Of a stretch of DNA of 64,000 nt, positions 43,283 through 51,191 are shown piece by piece. A program made the translations under genes and the position numbers. The notes under the pieces are model-generated. The model was not told where the DNA came from. It searched no databases and worked only from the letters and a program-made list of their open reading frames with translations. Position 1 is the first letter of the stretch; each line of letters begins with the position of its first letter. Origin of the DNA: JAAELZ01 sp965237995 (GTDB taxonomy: Bacteria; Pseudomonadota; Gammaproteobacteria; Arenicellales; Poriferihabitantaceae); the NCBI GenBank assembly GCA_965237995.1, contig CBDEGO010000003.1, positions 806,001-870,000 of the forward strand, given 5' to 3'.

Positions 43283-44194
43283 TTAGCTAGTTAAGTGTAT
43301 TTCTAATTTTTTGTAGGCTGCGAGATGCTTATCTTCTGACATCTTACTTAGATTGAGCAGTTTCCATTTAACGGCTGGAAGCTTGTGAATATCATTCAAT
43401 TCTAATTTATTCCAATCAGGTTGTTTGTTTTTAAAACTAAGTAAGAACTGTTTTTCAGCTTCAGTTAGATCTTGGTTTATAATTTTTATGAGTGTCTTTC
43501 GTGTTTCTTCTAAATCCTTCAATAAGGTATTTTCTTCTTCCATATCCTTGAATTCACCTTCATAAAGCTCAGATAAGTTTTTTTCATTAGGATTTAGTAA
43601 ATCTACAATTGAACGAGAATGACTGATAATGTAAACGATGAGTGCTTTGCGTAGGTTTTCTGTGATACCTTCTTTTTCTAATAATAACTTCACATCAAAT
43701 AGATCTCGTGGATGCTGCCTATCCAATGCTGCACAAATCTTACCGGCATATAAATCTTCTAATGAGACTACTGAAATTTCGGCATATCCAAACTCTTCAT
43801 CAACTGCATCACATACACTTAATATTTGAGGCTCATATACAGTGCCGCGGAGAACAGGAGATAGTTCTATTTTTATCTGAGTATCTTTATATGAAACAAT
43901 CAGTCGCATTGCATCAGATTTATCTTTGAAAACTTCAATCACTTTTGCTTTTGGCAATGCTTGTATTATTCGTTTACTAATTCTTGATAGTGCAGAGGTG
44001 ATTCCTTCCAGAGCCTCACTTCGATCTTGCATAGGTAAATAAACAAGATCAATATCGACAGAAAGCCTGGGTAAATTATGGATAAATAGATTTATCGCTG
44101 TACCACCTTTTAAGGCAAAACATGGCTCTTCAGCAACCAGAGGAAGAAGTTGTACAAGTAATTTTACTTGCCTGTAATAGATGTTATTTTCCAT
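43283..44194 (-). CDS. abiEii: AbiEii-type nucleotidyltransferase toxin
   Basis: A 303-residue protein. The nucleotidyltransferase core is FALKGGTAINLFIHNLPRLS followed by VDIDLVYLP, the GG-x-A-I...D-x-D pattern of AbiEii/MenT toxins. Conserved downstream segments are SLEDLYAGKICAALDRQHPR and DLFDVKLLL. Such toxins modify tRNA or other RNA and cause growth arrest, giving phage resistance. The start overlaps the end of the antitoxin gene by 11 bases, typical of the abiE operon. Confidence 0.93.
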   Translation of the reverse strand: MENNIYYRQVKLLVQLLPLVAEEPCFALKGGTAINLFIHNLPRLSVDIDLVYLPMQDRSEALEGITSALSRISKRIIQALPKAKVIEVFKDKSDAMRLIVSYKDTQIKIELSPVLRGTVYEPQILSVCDAVDEEFGYAEISVVSLEDLYAGKICAALDRQHPRDLFDVKLLLEKEGITENLRKALIVYIISHSRSIVDLLNPNEKNLSELYEGEFKDMEEENTLLKDLEETRKTLIKIINQDLTEAEKQFLLSFKNKQPDWNKLELNDIHKLPAVKWKLLNLSKMSEDKHLAAYKKLEIHLTS

Positions 44195-44948
44195 AAAGAT
44201 GCTTTGGTACTGTTATTAAGTATTTTTTATCTAGCTTGCCATCTTGAGCTATTACTCGTTTTCCAGAGCCTAATTTCAAATCTTCAGTTGATATTTTTTT
44301 AGACCAAGCATAACCATGGTTTTCCGCTAACCAAAGAAAAAGTCGTTTAACTTTTATGTTTTTACATGTTTCAAGTAGAAGCTGTAGTTTCTTAGGTGAT
44401 AGGCTAGTCATACCTTGCATGATTTCATTTGCATGGTCAAAACTGAATGTTTTTGGAACACCCATGAGCATCTCGAATATAGCTCTTTCAGGGGAGGATA
44501 TCGTGACAGGAGTATTCTCTCCTAAGGTAAGTGTTTTCGTATAACCATCTAAGTCACTATTCCATAGTATGTTGGTACCATTCCATTTGAAGATTACATC
44601 ACTCTTAATTCTCCATAACCATGCAGGGGGTTTATTTTTAGAGTAAAGATTCACCGTTTTTAGTTTAGATCCAGATAAGTAATGTCCAAAGCCTTGAAGC
44701 TCAATTGCAGATATACCCCCAACTACGATATTTTGATCTGACATTTTTTGTAATGAAATGATGATATTCCACCAAGATAAAGGTGCATCTGTTCGCGCGT
44801 AGACACCAGTGGCAAGAGATTGTATCTTTTGGCTTTTAAGCGCATTATCTAGAGAATGACGGCTAACGCCTTGAGTTAATAGCCACTTTCTAGTTGCTAT
44901 ATATCCATAAGGTAAATGAGCTCTTAATTGTACTTTTTCGGTTATCAT
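44184..44948 (-). CDS. abiEi: AbiEi-type antitoxin
   Basis: A 254-residue protein. The N-terminal winged helix is YIATRKWLLTQGVSRHSLDN, followed by YARTDAPLSWWNIIISLQKM and the AbiEi C-terminal domain (PVTISSPERAIFEMLMGVPK). It represses its own promoter in known systems and neutralises AbiEii without direct contact (type IV). Twin palindromes upstream are the likely binding sites. Confidence 0.9.
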   Translation of the reverse strand: MITEKVQLRAHLPYGYIATRKWLLTQGVSRHSLDNALKSQKIQSLATGVYARTDAPLSWWNIIISLQKMSDQNIVVGGISAIELQGFGHYLSGSKLKTVNLYSKNKPPAWLWRIKSDVIFKWNGTNILWNSDLDGYTKTLTLGENTPVTISSPERAIFEMLMGVPKTFSFDHANEIMQGMTSLSPKKLQLLLETCKNIKVKRLFLWLAENHGYAWSKKISTEDLKLGSGKRVIAQDGKLDKKYLITVPKHLYGK

Positions 44949-44969
44949 GGTTTATATTATCTTTTTTTA

Positions 44970-45059
44970 GCGGCGATTTACGCCGCAAATAGAATTATTT
45001 ATAAACTAACATAATTTCCAAAAGTTTACAATAAAGAGAATTTACGGCGATTTGCGCCG
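44970..45059 (-). promoter_or_regulatory. Twin palindromic operators of abiE
   Basis: GCGGCG-ATTTA-CGCCGC (44970-44986) and CGGCG-ATTTG-CGCCG (45045-45059) stand 59 bases apart, 21 bases upstream of the abiEi ATG. Between them the AT-rich minus strand has TTGGAA and TATAAATAAT as promoter-like boxes. Known AbiEi proteins bind two inverted repeats around their promoter, which fits this layout. Confidence 0.78.
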
Positions 45060-45337
45060 CATATTTGCTGAACGAAAAACCAGTAAAGTATGATTATTTA
45101 CTATTTCGGAATCGAAGCTACACGAAATTACAGCAAAAAATATTAGGGGTATAGTGTGGGGTAGAGAAATTATTGGTTTGTAATTTACCCCAAGAAAAAA
45201 GGTACACTAGAGGTACAGTGCTCAGTTTTTGCACCTTTCGCTTATTTACGCTAAGTTACTGATTACTAATTACTTTTGATTTTTTCTTATTAATATTGAT
45301 TTCGCTTAATTATCAGTAAGTTATTGATTTATAACGC
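44987..45337. other. Non-coding right end of the element
   Basis: About 350 AT-rich bases from the first abiE operator to attR. It holds the second abiE operator and promoter, the right attP arm repeat, and two related segments (45237-45262 and 45302-45328) sharing TTTCGCTTA and AAGTTA-TGATT. No gene is visible. Confidence 0.55.
45196..45225 (+). repeat. attP arm repeat, right copy
   Basis: AAAAAGGTACACTAGAGGTA followed by CAGTGCTCAG, 27 of 30 bases identical to 23680-23709. It lies 112 bases before the right core, in the same orientation. In the excised circle the two copies would flank attP on opposite arms. Confidence 0.75.
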
Positions 45338-45349
45338 AACTTAAAATCC
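45338..45349 (+). other. attR core of the integrative element
   Basis: AACTTAAAATCC, identical to 23569-23580. Left of it is element DNA with partly repeated CGCTTA...TAAGTTA-TGATT segments (45240-45331). Right of it the minus-strand cassette gene resumes in frame. Confidence 0.85.
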
Positions 45350-45459
45350 AAAGGTTTGTTCCAATAGGTAACTCCAATAAAAACTATATTCTTTGCTTTC
45401 CAGTCGAAATTGATAGAGTGCAAAGTTGCATCATGTAGATTTATGTCACCAAAATTCAT
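45338..45459 (-). pseudogene. N-terminal part of the split cassette gene
   Basis: From ATG 45459 the frame encodes MNFGDINLHDATLHSINFDW, KAKNIVFIGVTYWNKPLDFK up to the core. It then runs seven or so residues into element DNA and stops at 45313. The reading phase at the core is the same as in the C-terminal half at 23580, so one insertion explains both. It follows attC-like site 5 and starts the cassette. Confidence 0.85.
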
Positions 45460-45469
45460 GCTTCAAACA

Positions 45470-45586
45470 ATATAACGCCGCAGTTAGCCGCAATTTATGC
45501 GGGGTTTGAATTGCTGTAAAGTGGAGCGACAGCGACACCACAATTCAAACCCCGCGTAAATTGTCGGACTACACTGCATTGTTAAC
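45470..45586 (-). repeat. attC-like site 5 (long, VCR-like)
   Basis: Gene-sense it runs from AGTTAACAATGCAGTGTAG to CTGCGGCGTTATATT. The central stem GCGGGGTTTGAATTG pairs with CAATTCAAACCCCGC over 15 bp. The size of about 117 bp is close to Vibrio cassette repeats. The end overlaps the SDR stop codon. Confidence 0.85.
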
Positions 45587-46298
45587 TTATTGCTTTTAGA
45601 TATAACTCAAATGGCAACAAAGATATTACAATTGCAATAAGCCTCCATCTTTTAGTTATGTATACGATTCTCTTCTTTTTTCGAATAGCATCAAAGATTT
45701 GTGCCGCTGCTTTCTCCACTGGCGCCATCCAAAATATGCCATCTCCTTTTGCCATAGCTGTTTGAACATAACCCGGCCTTATATCTGTAACCACAATATT
45801 ATGTCCTTTTAATCGGGACTTATAGTTCAGACCTTCCAAGTATGAAGAAATATACGATTTTGAAGCATTATAAGATGGATACGGTCCGCCCTTGAGAGCC
45901 ATAATAGAAGACGTACCAACGATATGGCCACAGCCGCTCTCAGTAAAGTGGTGATATGCAACATTTGCCAGAGCAGTAAAACCCATTACATTAACCGACA
46001 CCGTATCGAGTTCACCGGCAAGGGGAAAACTTGGGTCAGCGCTTCCCGTTCCAGAATTGATAACTACTATGTCAACACCACCCATTTCCGAAAGCAAAAG
46101 CTTAAACTTCTCTACTGACTCTGTAACATTCGAGAGGTCCATTGTTGACAGAAAGCATTTACCAGATAGTTCTTTTTTAAGCGACTCCAACAACTCGGTA
46201 CGGCGTCCTGCAATCCCTATGGTATAGCCCCGAATAGACATTTGCTTTGCTAGCTCTCGCCCGATTCCAGATGTTGCTCCAACTATTATGACTTTCAC
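45582..46298 (-). CDS. Cassette gene: short-chain dehydrogenase/reductase
   Basis: A 238-residue SDR with cofactor motif GATSGIGRELA, NSGTG (NAG-like), catalytic Ser in GTSSIMALKGG and YNASK (Tyr-x3-Lys). The C-terminal hydrophobic end (WRLIAIVISLLPFELYLKAI) suggests membrane contact. Substrate unknown. It lies between attC-like site 5 and the short hairpin site 6. Confidence 0.92.
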   Translation of the reverse strand: MKVIIVGATSGIGRELAKQMSIRGYTIGIAGRRTELLESLKKELSGKCFLSTMDLSNVTESVEKFKLLLSEMGGVDIVVINSGTGSADPSFPLAGELDTVSVNVMGFTALANVAYHHFTESGCGHIVGTSSIMALKGGPYPSYNASKSYISSYLEGLNYKSRLKGHNIVVTDIRPGYVQTAMAKGDGIFWMAPVEKAAAQIFDAIRKKKRIVYITKRWRLIAIVISLLPFELYLKAIS

Positions 46299-46312
46299 AG
46301 AATTACCTTCAA

Positions 46313-46362
46313 GTTAACAGTTCGTTATCAAGGACCCTGTCCTAGATAACATTATTATAACG
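46313..46362 (-). repeat. Short attC-like hairpin 6
   Basis: GTTATCAAGGAC-ccT-GTCCTAGATAAC stem with outer AACAGTTC and ATTATTATAA boxes. The stop codon of the GNAT gene falls inside it. It matches site 7 at 42 of 44 bases (46316-46359 and 46911-46954). Confidence 0.65.
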
Positions 46363-46887
46363 CTCTCGTGTGATACTCAAACTGTGACAATCCCGTGCAT
46401 TGACTCCAATATTCGGATGCACCATCCAAGAGAACAATATACCCTCATAGCTCATTCCAGCCTTTTCCATTACCCGTTTTGAAGCTGTGTTGCTTACATC
46501 ACAAACTGCTCCGATGCGCTCAACACTACCGAGTTCAAATGCTGCATCAATGAATGATTGTACAACCGACGTCATAATCCCGTGACCCCACCAGTTCTTC
46601 GAAACCAGATAGCCTACGTCAAGCTTATGCCCATTTTCTCGCGCGGCAAAACTACCGATTATCTCTGAACTATCACTGTGTTCAATTGCCCAGGTGTAAT
46701 TATTTTGATTCCACGAATCTATACAGCTCTCAACGTACCGTAGAGTCTCCTCCTCAGAACTATGGGGGAACCAAGTGGTGTATCGTGCCACATCTTCATC
46801 CTGCGCCCAATTTTCAAATATCTGTGGAGCATCGGATAGTTTAATTCTCCGAATCACGAGATCATCTGTTTTAAATAGTTCGAACAT
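46342..46887 (-). CDS. Cassette gene: GNAT acetyltransferase, RimJ/RimL type
   Basis: A 181-residue N-acetyltransferase: DDLVIRRIKLSDAPQIFENW, YTWAIEHSDSSEIIGSFAAR, DVGYLVSKNWWGHGIMTSVV (acetyl-CoA loop Q/R-x2-G-like WWGHGIM) and GAVCDVSNTASKRVMEKAGM. It could acetylate a protein N-terminus or a small amine. Flanked by the near-identical hairpins 6 and 7, so it is a cassette. Confidence 0.9.
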   Translation of the reverse strand: MFELFKTDDLVIRRIKLSDAPQIFENWAQDEDVARYTTWFPHSSEEETLRYVESCIDSWNQNNYTWAIEHSDSSEIIGSFAARENGHKLDVGYLVSKNWWGHGIMTSVVQSFIDAAFELGSVERIGAVCDVSNTASKRVMEKAGMSYEGILFSWMVHPNIGVNARDCHSLSITRERYNNVI

Positions 46888-46904
46888 TACTTAAAACCTC
46901 CTTG

Positions 46905-46956
46905 CGTTATAACAGTTCGTTATCAAGGACTTTGTCCTAGATAACATTATTATATT
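46905..46956 (-). repeat. Short attC-like hairpin 7
   Basis: Same design as site 6, with GTTATCAAGGAC-ttT-GTCCTAGATAAC and an outer GTTATAACAGTTC box. It lies between the GNAT and monooxygenase cassettes. Confidence 0.65.
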
Positions 46957-47268
46957 TCAATCTCTGACGACATGATATAAAGCAGGGGCGCCACTTAAAC
47001 CTTCGACGCCGACGCTCCCTAATTCAGCCCGCAGTTTTTGCGCAGCTAAATTAAAAGCGCCTTGACTCTCCCAAACGGCAATATTGATTAATTGGTATGT
47101 GGCTTCACCTAGAAACGATTGATCTTGTAGGGCTTGATGGAGTTTTGTTGATACATACCCTGGCTGACTTTTTAAAAAATCTCTATGTGATTCCCAATAT
47201 TTAATAGATTCCTCTAACTTTCCTTCCGGAACAGTAAATGGATTAATAAGTACTATTTGCTCTGACAT
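46957..47268 (-). CDS. Cassette gene: antibiotic biosynthesis monooxygenase (ABM) domain protein
   Basis: A 103-residue ABM-fold protein: IVLINPFTVPEGKLEESIKY, SQPGYVSTKLHQALQDQSFL, YQLINIAVWESQGAFNLAAQ. The family covers cofactor-free oxygenases and dimeric ferredoxin-like proteins of many roles, so the reaction is not predicted. Between hairpin 7 and attC-like site 8. Confidence 0.85.
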   Translation of the reverse strand: MSEQIVLINPFTVPEGKLEESIKYWESHRDFLKSQPGYVSTKLHQALQDQSFLGEATYQLINIAVWESQGAFNLAAQKLRAELGSVGVEGLSGAPALYHVVRD

Positions 47269-47302
47269 CTGTCTATCCTGTGGTGTATGTATTCAAATAT
47301 AG

Positions 47303-47372
47303 CATTGAGTAAGGGGCTTGCGATGCACAGCGTAGCAAGTCCCAGCCTGTAAGGCAACTTAAGCGTTTTGCG
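47303..47372 (-). repeat. attC-like site 8
   Basis: GGGGCTTGC-GATGCACAGCGTA-GCAAGTCCC (47313-47343) gives the typical imperfect stem, and AACTTAAGCGTTTTGC lies on the side next to the Sel1 gene. The outer boxes are degenerate compared with sites 2-4. Confidence 0.6.
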
Positions 47373-47381
47373 ATATGCCAT

Positions 47382-48044
47382 TTATTGGCTACGTGCTTTA
47401 GACCATTTCCTAGCTCGTTTTTTCCCAGATTTTATTTCCTTACGAGTCATAGCTTTTTTCATTTCATCTAGAACGCCTCGAACATGCCATTTAAGATTCT
47501 TATCTGTTGATCTTTGTGTGTAGAATCTCGCTAGATCGAGCCACATATAAGCTTCAGAGTTATCTTTAACAACACCGGTGCCATCAAAATACATTGCGCC
47601 TAAATTCACCATGGCGCGTATCTCGCCGAATTCAGCGGCGCTTTTATATAATGAAACTGCTTTTACATCATCTTCGCCAACACCTAAGCCTTTATCATAC
47701 ATAAACGCTAGATTGTTTATCGCACTTGGGAGATTCTGCTCAGCTGCCGTGCTGTACCACTTGAAAGCTTCCTCATTATCTAATGGAACACCTTCACCTG
47801 CTTGATACAGACTTCCTAAGCTATTTTGTGCTTGGGGGTGCCCTACTCTTGCAGCTTCTTTATACCATTTAACGGCCTCATCAAGATTTTGAGAAACACC
47901 AATAGCAAAATCATAAGCTGTACCTAGTTCGAATTGAGACGGTACATCTCCACTTTCGGCTTTCTTAGTGAGTTCGTCTATGTTTTGAGCATGTGCTGTG
48001 ATTACAAATATTAACGAGAGAAAGTAAAAACCTAGATGTTTCAT
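47382..48044 (-). CDS. Cassette-end gene: secreted Sel1-repeat protein
   Basis: About 220 residues from the ATG at 48044 (MKHLGFYFLSLIFVITAHAQ), a clear signal peptide with AGGA eight bases before. An upstream start at 48122 would bury it. Four Sel1-like repeats follow (PSQFELGTAYDFAIGVSQNL, QNSLGSLYQAGEGVPLDNEE, AINNLAFMYDKGLGVGEDDV, MVNLGAMYFDGTGVVKDNSE), then a basic tail. Sel1 proteins mediate protein contacts in the periplasm. It is the rightmost gene of the array, and no attC is clear upstream of it. Confidence 0.85.
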   Translation of the reverse strand: MKHLGFYFLSLIFVITAHAQNIDELTKKAESGDVPSQFELGTAYDFAIGVSQNLDEAVKWYKEAARVGHPQAQNSLGSLYQAGEGVPLDNEEAFKWYSTAAEQNLPSAINNLAFMYDKGLGVGEDDVKAVSLYKSAAEFGEIRAMVNLGAMYFDGTGVVKDNSEAYMWLDLARFYTQRSTDKNLKWHVRGVLDEMKKAMTRKEIKSGKKRARKWSKARSQ

Positions 48045-48307
48045 ATTTGGTCCTATTGCCATATAACATATTGTATAAAAATGAGAGGGTATCAGGACAA
48101 ACAAATTAGTTAAACCCTGCATTTATGCAACCCCCGCCCCACTAGCTTTAAAACAGAAGACCAATCGCTTCGAGACTGCCTACTGTAGTTTTTTCAAAAG
48201 ACGCGCGCCAAAAACCGTAAATAAACGACATTCAAACTGTAAATAGCCAGTTTCAGATAGTGCTAAAAACAAAGTCATGCTAAATGGACTAGATGTAACT
48301 TTGTATA

Positions 48308-49309
48308 GTGCACATGATCGACAAGCAATCAGCGATTCAAACTGATAAAACAGTATTTGCCATGCTAGCGGTAATCACCGGTATATCGATCGCCAGTGGC
48401 TGTGACTTAGCCACCAAGTGGGTTAGTGACCAAGTGTCCATATGGCAGTTACAATTAATGCGTTCAGTGGTCGGCGCCGCAGTGTTAGCTGCATTTTTGT
48501 TGATCGCAAACAAAGACCGTGCACTACGCGTCAAACGCAGGGGCGTTGTTTTCATGCGTAGCTTCTTAATGGCGATCGCTTTCCTCACTTATTTTATCGC
48601 GATTGGTATCCTACCCATCGCAATTGTTGCCGCGGGCTTATTCAGCAGCCCTTTGTTTACCGTGATTTTTGGTAAATTTATACTCAGAGAACAAATAGGC
48701 ATTTGGCGCCCTCTCAGTGCGCTATTTGGTTTTTTCGGTGTGTTGCTTGTATTGCAACCAGATACCGGCACCTTTGACCCAACGCTGTTTTGGCCGCTAG
48801 CCTGTGGTTTGTCTTACGCTTTAACAAACACTTACACCAGAAAGTATTGCAAAGACGAGCACCCTATCGCTTTGTCTTTTTGGTTAAGTATTCTATTCGC
48901 CGTAATCGGTTTTATCGGTATGCTTTGGTTCGCATTCCAGTCGCCTGCGCTGGGCGAAAGCGACTTTGTCACGCACCCACCGTTAGCACCCGACCCGCTA
49001 TTGTTGCTTGCATTAGTGGGTATTGGTGTCGGCAGTATTTTGATGCACTTTTTCTTGGCCACCGCCTACCAAAATGCCCCCGCGAGCTTACTGGCCCCCT
49101 TAGAATATATTTACTTACCTTTGGTTGCGTTCGGCGGCATTTGGTTCTTCGGAGAAACCCCTTCAAATACCGCCTATTTAGGGATTAGCATTATCATCAC
49201 ATCTGGGGTGATTATCGCGTGGCGCGAACAAACGGTGAACAAACCTAAAAACACAAAACACCGCAATCGATTGCAACAACGACGACGTAAACAGCCCGAT
49301 TACTACTGA
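48308..49309 (+). CDS. EamA/DMT-family transporter
   Basis: A 333-residue membrane protein with ten predicted helices in two EamA halves (LMRSVVGAAVLAAFLLIA, GLFSSPLFTVIFGKFILREQ, ALFGFFGVLLVLQPD, PLEYIYLPLVAFGGIWFFGE). The C-terminal tail is very basic (KHRNRLQQRRRKQ). It probably exports a small metabolite. Starts at 48308 or 48314 differ by two residues. It marks the right chromosomal flank of the array. Confidence 0.9.
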   Translation: MHMIDKQSAIQTDKTVFAMLAVITGISIASGCDLATKWVSDQVSIWQLQLMRSVVGAAVLAAFLLIANKDRALRVKRRGVVFMRSFLMAIAFLTYFIAIGILPIAIVAAGLFSSPLFTVIFGKFILREQIGIWRPLSALFGFFGVLLVLQPDTGTFDPTLFWPLACGLSYALTNTYTRKYCKDEHPIALSFWLSILFAVIGFIGMLWFAFQSPALGESDFVTHPPLAPDPLLLLALVGIGVGSILMHFFLATAYQNAPASLLAPLEYIYLPLVAFGGIWFFGETPSNTAYLGISIIITSGVIIAWREQTVNKPKNTKHRNRLQQRRRKQPDYY

Positions 49310-49387
49310 GAATGTTTTGCATTAGCCTGCAGTGACTGAATCCAGAGTCTGAACCCCTCAACAGCAATCTAGGATACAAAACGTGAC

Positions 49388-50299
49388 TCAGCGCTTAAAA
49401 CAATATTGCTTTATCCAGCTTAAATGCAATTTAGCATAGCCACTTTGCAACACTTCGCAATGCGGTTTGGTTTTCTCATGAAATGCGGCCAGTTGATGAA
49501 AGGGCACTGCTGGTAGCACATGATGCTCAACATGGTAGGACATTTCCCAAGTCAAAAATCGCAGCAAGCTGTTCGTATAAGTCGTGCGAGTATTCGCAAA
49601 CATATTGTCGTCGTTTGCGCAGTGATGATGCTCTGCCAATAAAAAGAGACGCAAAAAAGGTTGGCCTAACAATAAAGGGAGCAACCAAACAGTGATTAAT
49701 AAGCTGGACTGCAGCCAGATTGATATTACTGCCGCGCCAAGATAAATAGCCAACATCCAGCGCGCTTCTTGTTTTATTTTCGGTCTGTCGATAACGCTAA
49801 TATAATTGGCGTCAGAGCCTTTAAACGCGTTACTCAATATAAGCTTTATTTGACTCAAGGCAATGGGTAAGCCGCTGATAAACAATACATATTGGGTAAG
49901 CGTAGTCGGCTTTGGGTAGGCCATTTCTGGGTCTTTATCAACACAATGCGTATGCCGATGATGGGCAAAATGAAAAGCCTCAAACCAATGGGGCGGCATC
50001 ATAATGATCAGCCCACTCAATCTACTAATTACGTAATTGATCCAAGCAGATTTAAACGCGGTTTTATGCGTTGTTTCATGCATCAAGGTAAATAAAAAGA
50101 CTAACAGCACCCCCAGCGGTAACATTAAGCCACCCCAAAGTGTGACCTGTTTAACAATGCCAACGATCAATGCGCTGATTAATATGATCAATACCAGCAA
50201 CCGCAACACAGCAGACCGATTATTTCGCGCAATCAAGCGTTCACGGTCTTGAGTTGGTAGTTTAGCCAGGAACTGTCGATAACTCGTATGATTAGCCAT
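49388..50299 (-). CDS. Membrane fatty acid desaturase family protein
   Basis: A 303-residue di-iron membrane enzyme with histidine boxes HETTHK, FAHHRHTH, EHHH and YHVEHH, spaced as in fatty acid desaturases and hydroxylases, and about five hydrophobic segments. It introduces a double bond or hydroxyl into an acyl chain. Exact substrate unknown; carotenoid ketolases share the fold but differ in box context. Confidence 0.88.
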   Translation of the reverse strand: MANHTSYRQFLAKLPTQDRERLIARNNRSAVLRLLVLIILISALIVGIVKQVTLWGGLMLPLGVLLVFLFTLMHETTHKTAFKSAWINYVISRLSGLIIMMPPHWFEAFHFAHHRHTHCVDKDPEMAYPKPTTLTQYVLFISGLPIALSQIKLILSNAFKGSDANYISVIDRPKIKQEARWMLAIYLGAAVISIWLQSSLLITVWLLPLLLGQPFLRLFLLAEHHHCANDDNMFANTRTTYTNSLLRFLTWEMSYHVEHHVLPAVPFHQLAAFHEKTKPHCEVLQSGYAKLHLSWIKQYCFKR

Positions 50300-50514
50300 G
50301 ATTCAAGTATTTATAATCTGCAACATAATCGCACATTACTTCATGTGTTTGTGCAGCCAACAGAGCATGCTTGGTATAGCGCAGCAAGTTCAAGAGAAGA
50401 GAACGCTTTGAGTAGGTTCATATTTTTAGGCAGTTAATCACACTCTTAACGGTAACTCATTAAACGGCTTTGCCCCATTTAATAATTTCCGCCTTTTTGC
50501 CTAGGGCAATCTAC

Positions 50515-51042
50515 TTAATATAACCTTGGAATAAGTTGCTTTCGAATTGCCCAGATGACTGATGTGCAAATAGTTAACGGCGCCCACACTAACTGTAGTT
50601 CGCTGCGCAACACGAACTCACCCCATCGCATAAACCCAACGACACTCATTGGTGATGCTGGAATGGGACGGCTTTCAAACTTTACTCGTTGCACATCAAA
50701 GGGCCAATATAACGCCACGCCTTGCCCGCCCCAAGTCAATGCGTCCAATACCGAATGAGATAGCACGACAATGAAGCAAAAAAAGAATGTCTTTGGTCGA
50801 TTATAGGGCATGGTAAAACTCATTAGTACGCTAAGCGCGAGAGCGAACATAATTGAATGAGTAAAACCTCGATGCGCGTAAACAGAGCCCCACGGCACGC
50901 CCAGTGATAACATAATCACGTCTAAGTCGGGTAAAACGGATAAAACCACTCCAACCAAAATTAGAGGTAATGGAATTAAATTGCGGCCACAGCTAATTCC
51001 TATAGCAATCGGTATAATAGGGTGGGTAAGCAACGTGGCCAT
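50515..51042 (-). CDS. Inner-membrane metal-dependent hydrolase, YdjM/DUF457 family
   Basis: A 175-residue membrane protein with LSVLPDLDVIM, YAHRGFTHSIMFALALS and LSHSVLDALTWGG, the metal-binding His/Asp pattern of the LexA-regulated YdjM family, and about four membrane segments. Function unknown beyond membrane remodelling or SOS links in relatives. Confidence 0.88.
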   Translation of the reverse strand: MATLLTHPIIPIAIGISCGRNLIPLPLILVGVVLSVLPDLDVIMLSLGVPWGSVYAHRGFTHSIMFALALSVLMSFTMPYNRPKTFFFCFIVVLSHSVLDALTWGGQGVALYWPFDVQRVKFESRPIPASPMSVVGFMRWGEFVLRSELQLVWAPLTICTSVIWAIRKQLIPRLY

Positions 51043-51191
51043 TGATCAAACCAGTAAGAAGTAGCTATAAGAACCAAGCAGCCAACTTAAGTTCAAATTG
51101 AAACCCTGTGTCGTGATTCGATTTTCTCATGAAACGATACTCCAACCGCGCGAGAAAGCATACAATCTAGCTTTAATTGCAGCAGCATCCT

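Larger units (their letters stand above)
23569..45349 (+). mobile_element. Integrative element of about 21.8 kb with catabolic and AbiE cargo
   Basis: It is bounded by the direct 12-bp core AACTTAAAATCC at 23569-23580 and 45338-45349. An integrase lies at the left end beside the tRNA-Leu 3-prime half. Removal of one core copy plus the intervening DNA restores the split cassette frame. Genes inside: two tyrosine recombinases, two small HTH proteins, a replication-type protein, gene remnants, the catabolic block and abiE. There are no conjugation genes, so transfer would need a helper. Base use is more AT-rich than the flanking chromosome, especially at 23.7-29.4 kb and 43-45.3 kb. Confidence 0.88.
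20634..47372 (-). mobile_element. Integron-type gene cassette array without visible integrase (CALIN), interrupted by an integrative element
   Basis: Eight short genes, all on the minus strand, alternate with attC-like hairpins of 50-117 bp. In gene-sense orientation these start with a TAACAAG-like box and end with a CGTTAT/CGTTAG-like box. Four cassettes lie at 20634-23580 and four at 45338-48044, with one gene shared between the halves. The 21.8 kb between them is a separate integrative element. No intI gene is present at either end in this window. Most cassette genes encode small proteins of unrelated families, as is usual for sedentary arrays. Confidence 0.8.

Noticed and set aside
23680..45225. 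The 30-bp repeats as the actual element ends or att cores
   Set aside because: The split cassette gene is restored only when the 12-bp core at 23569/45338 is used, and the repeats lie inside the element.
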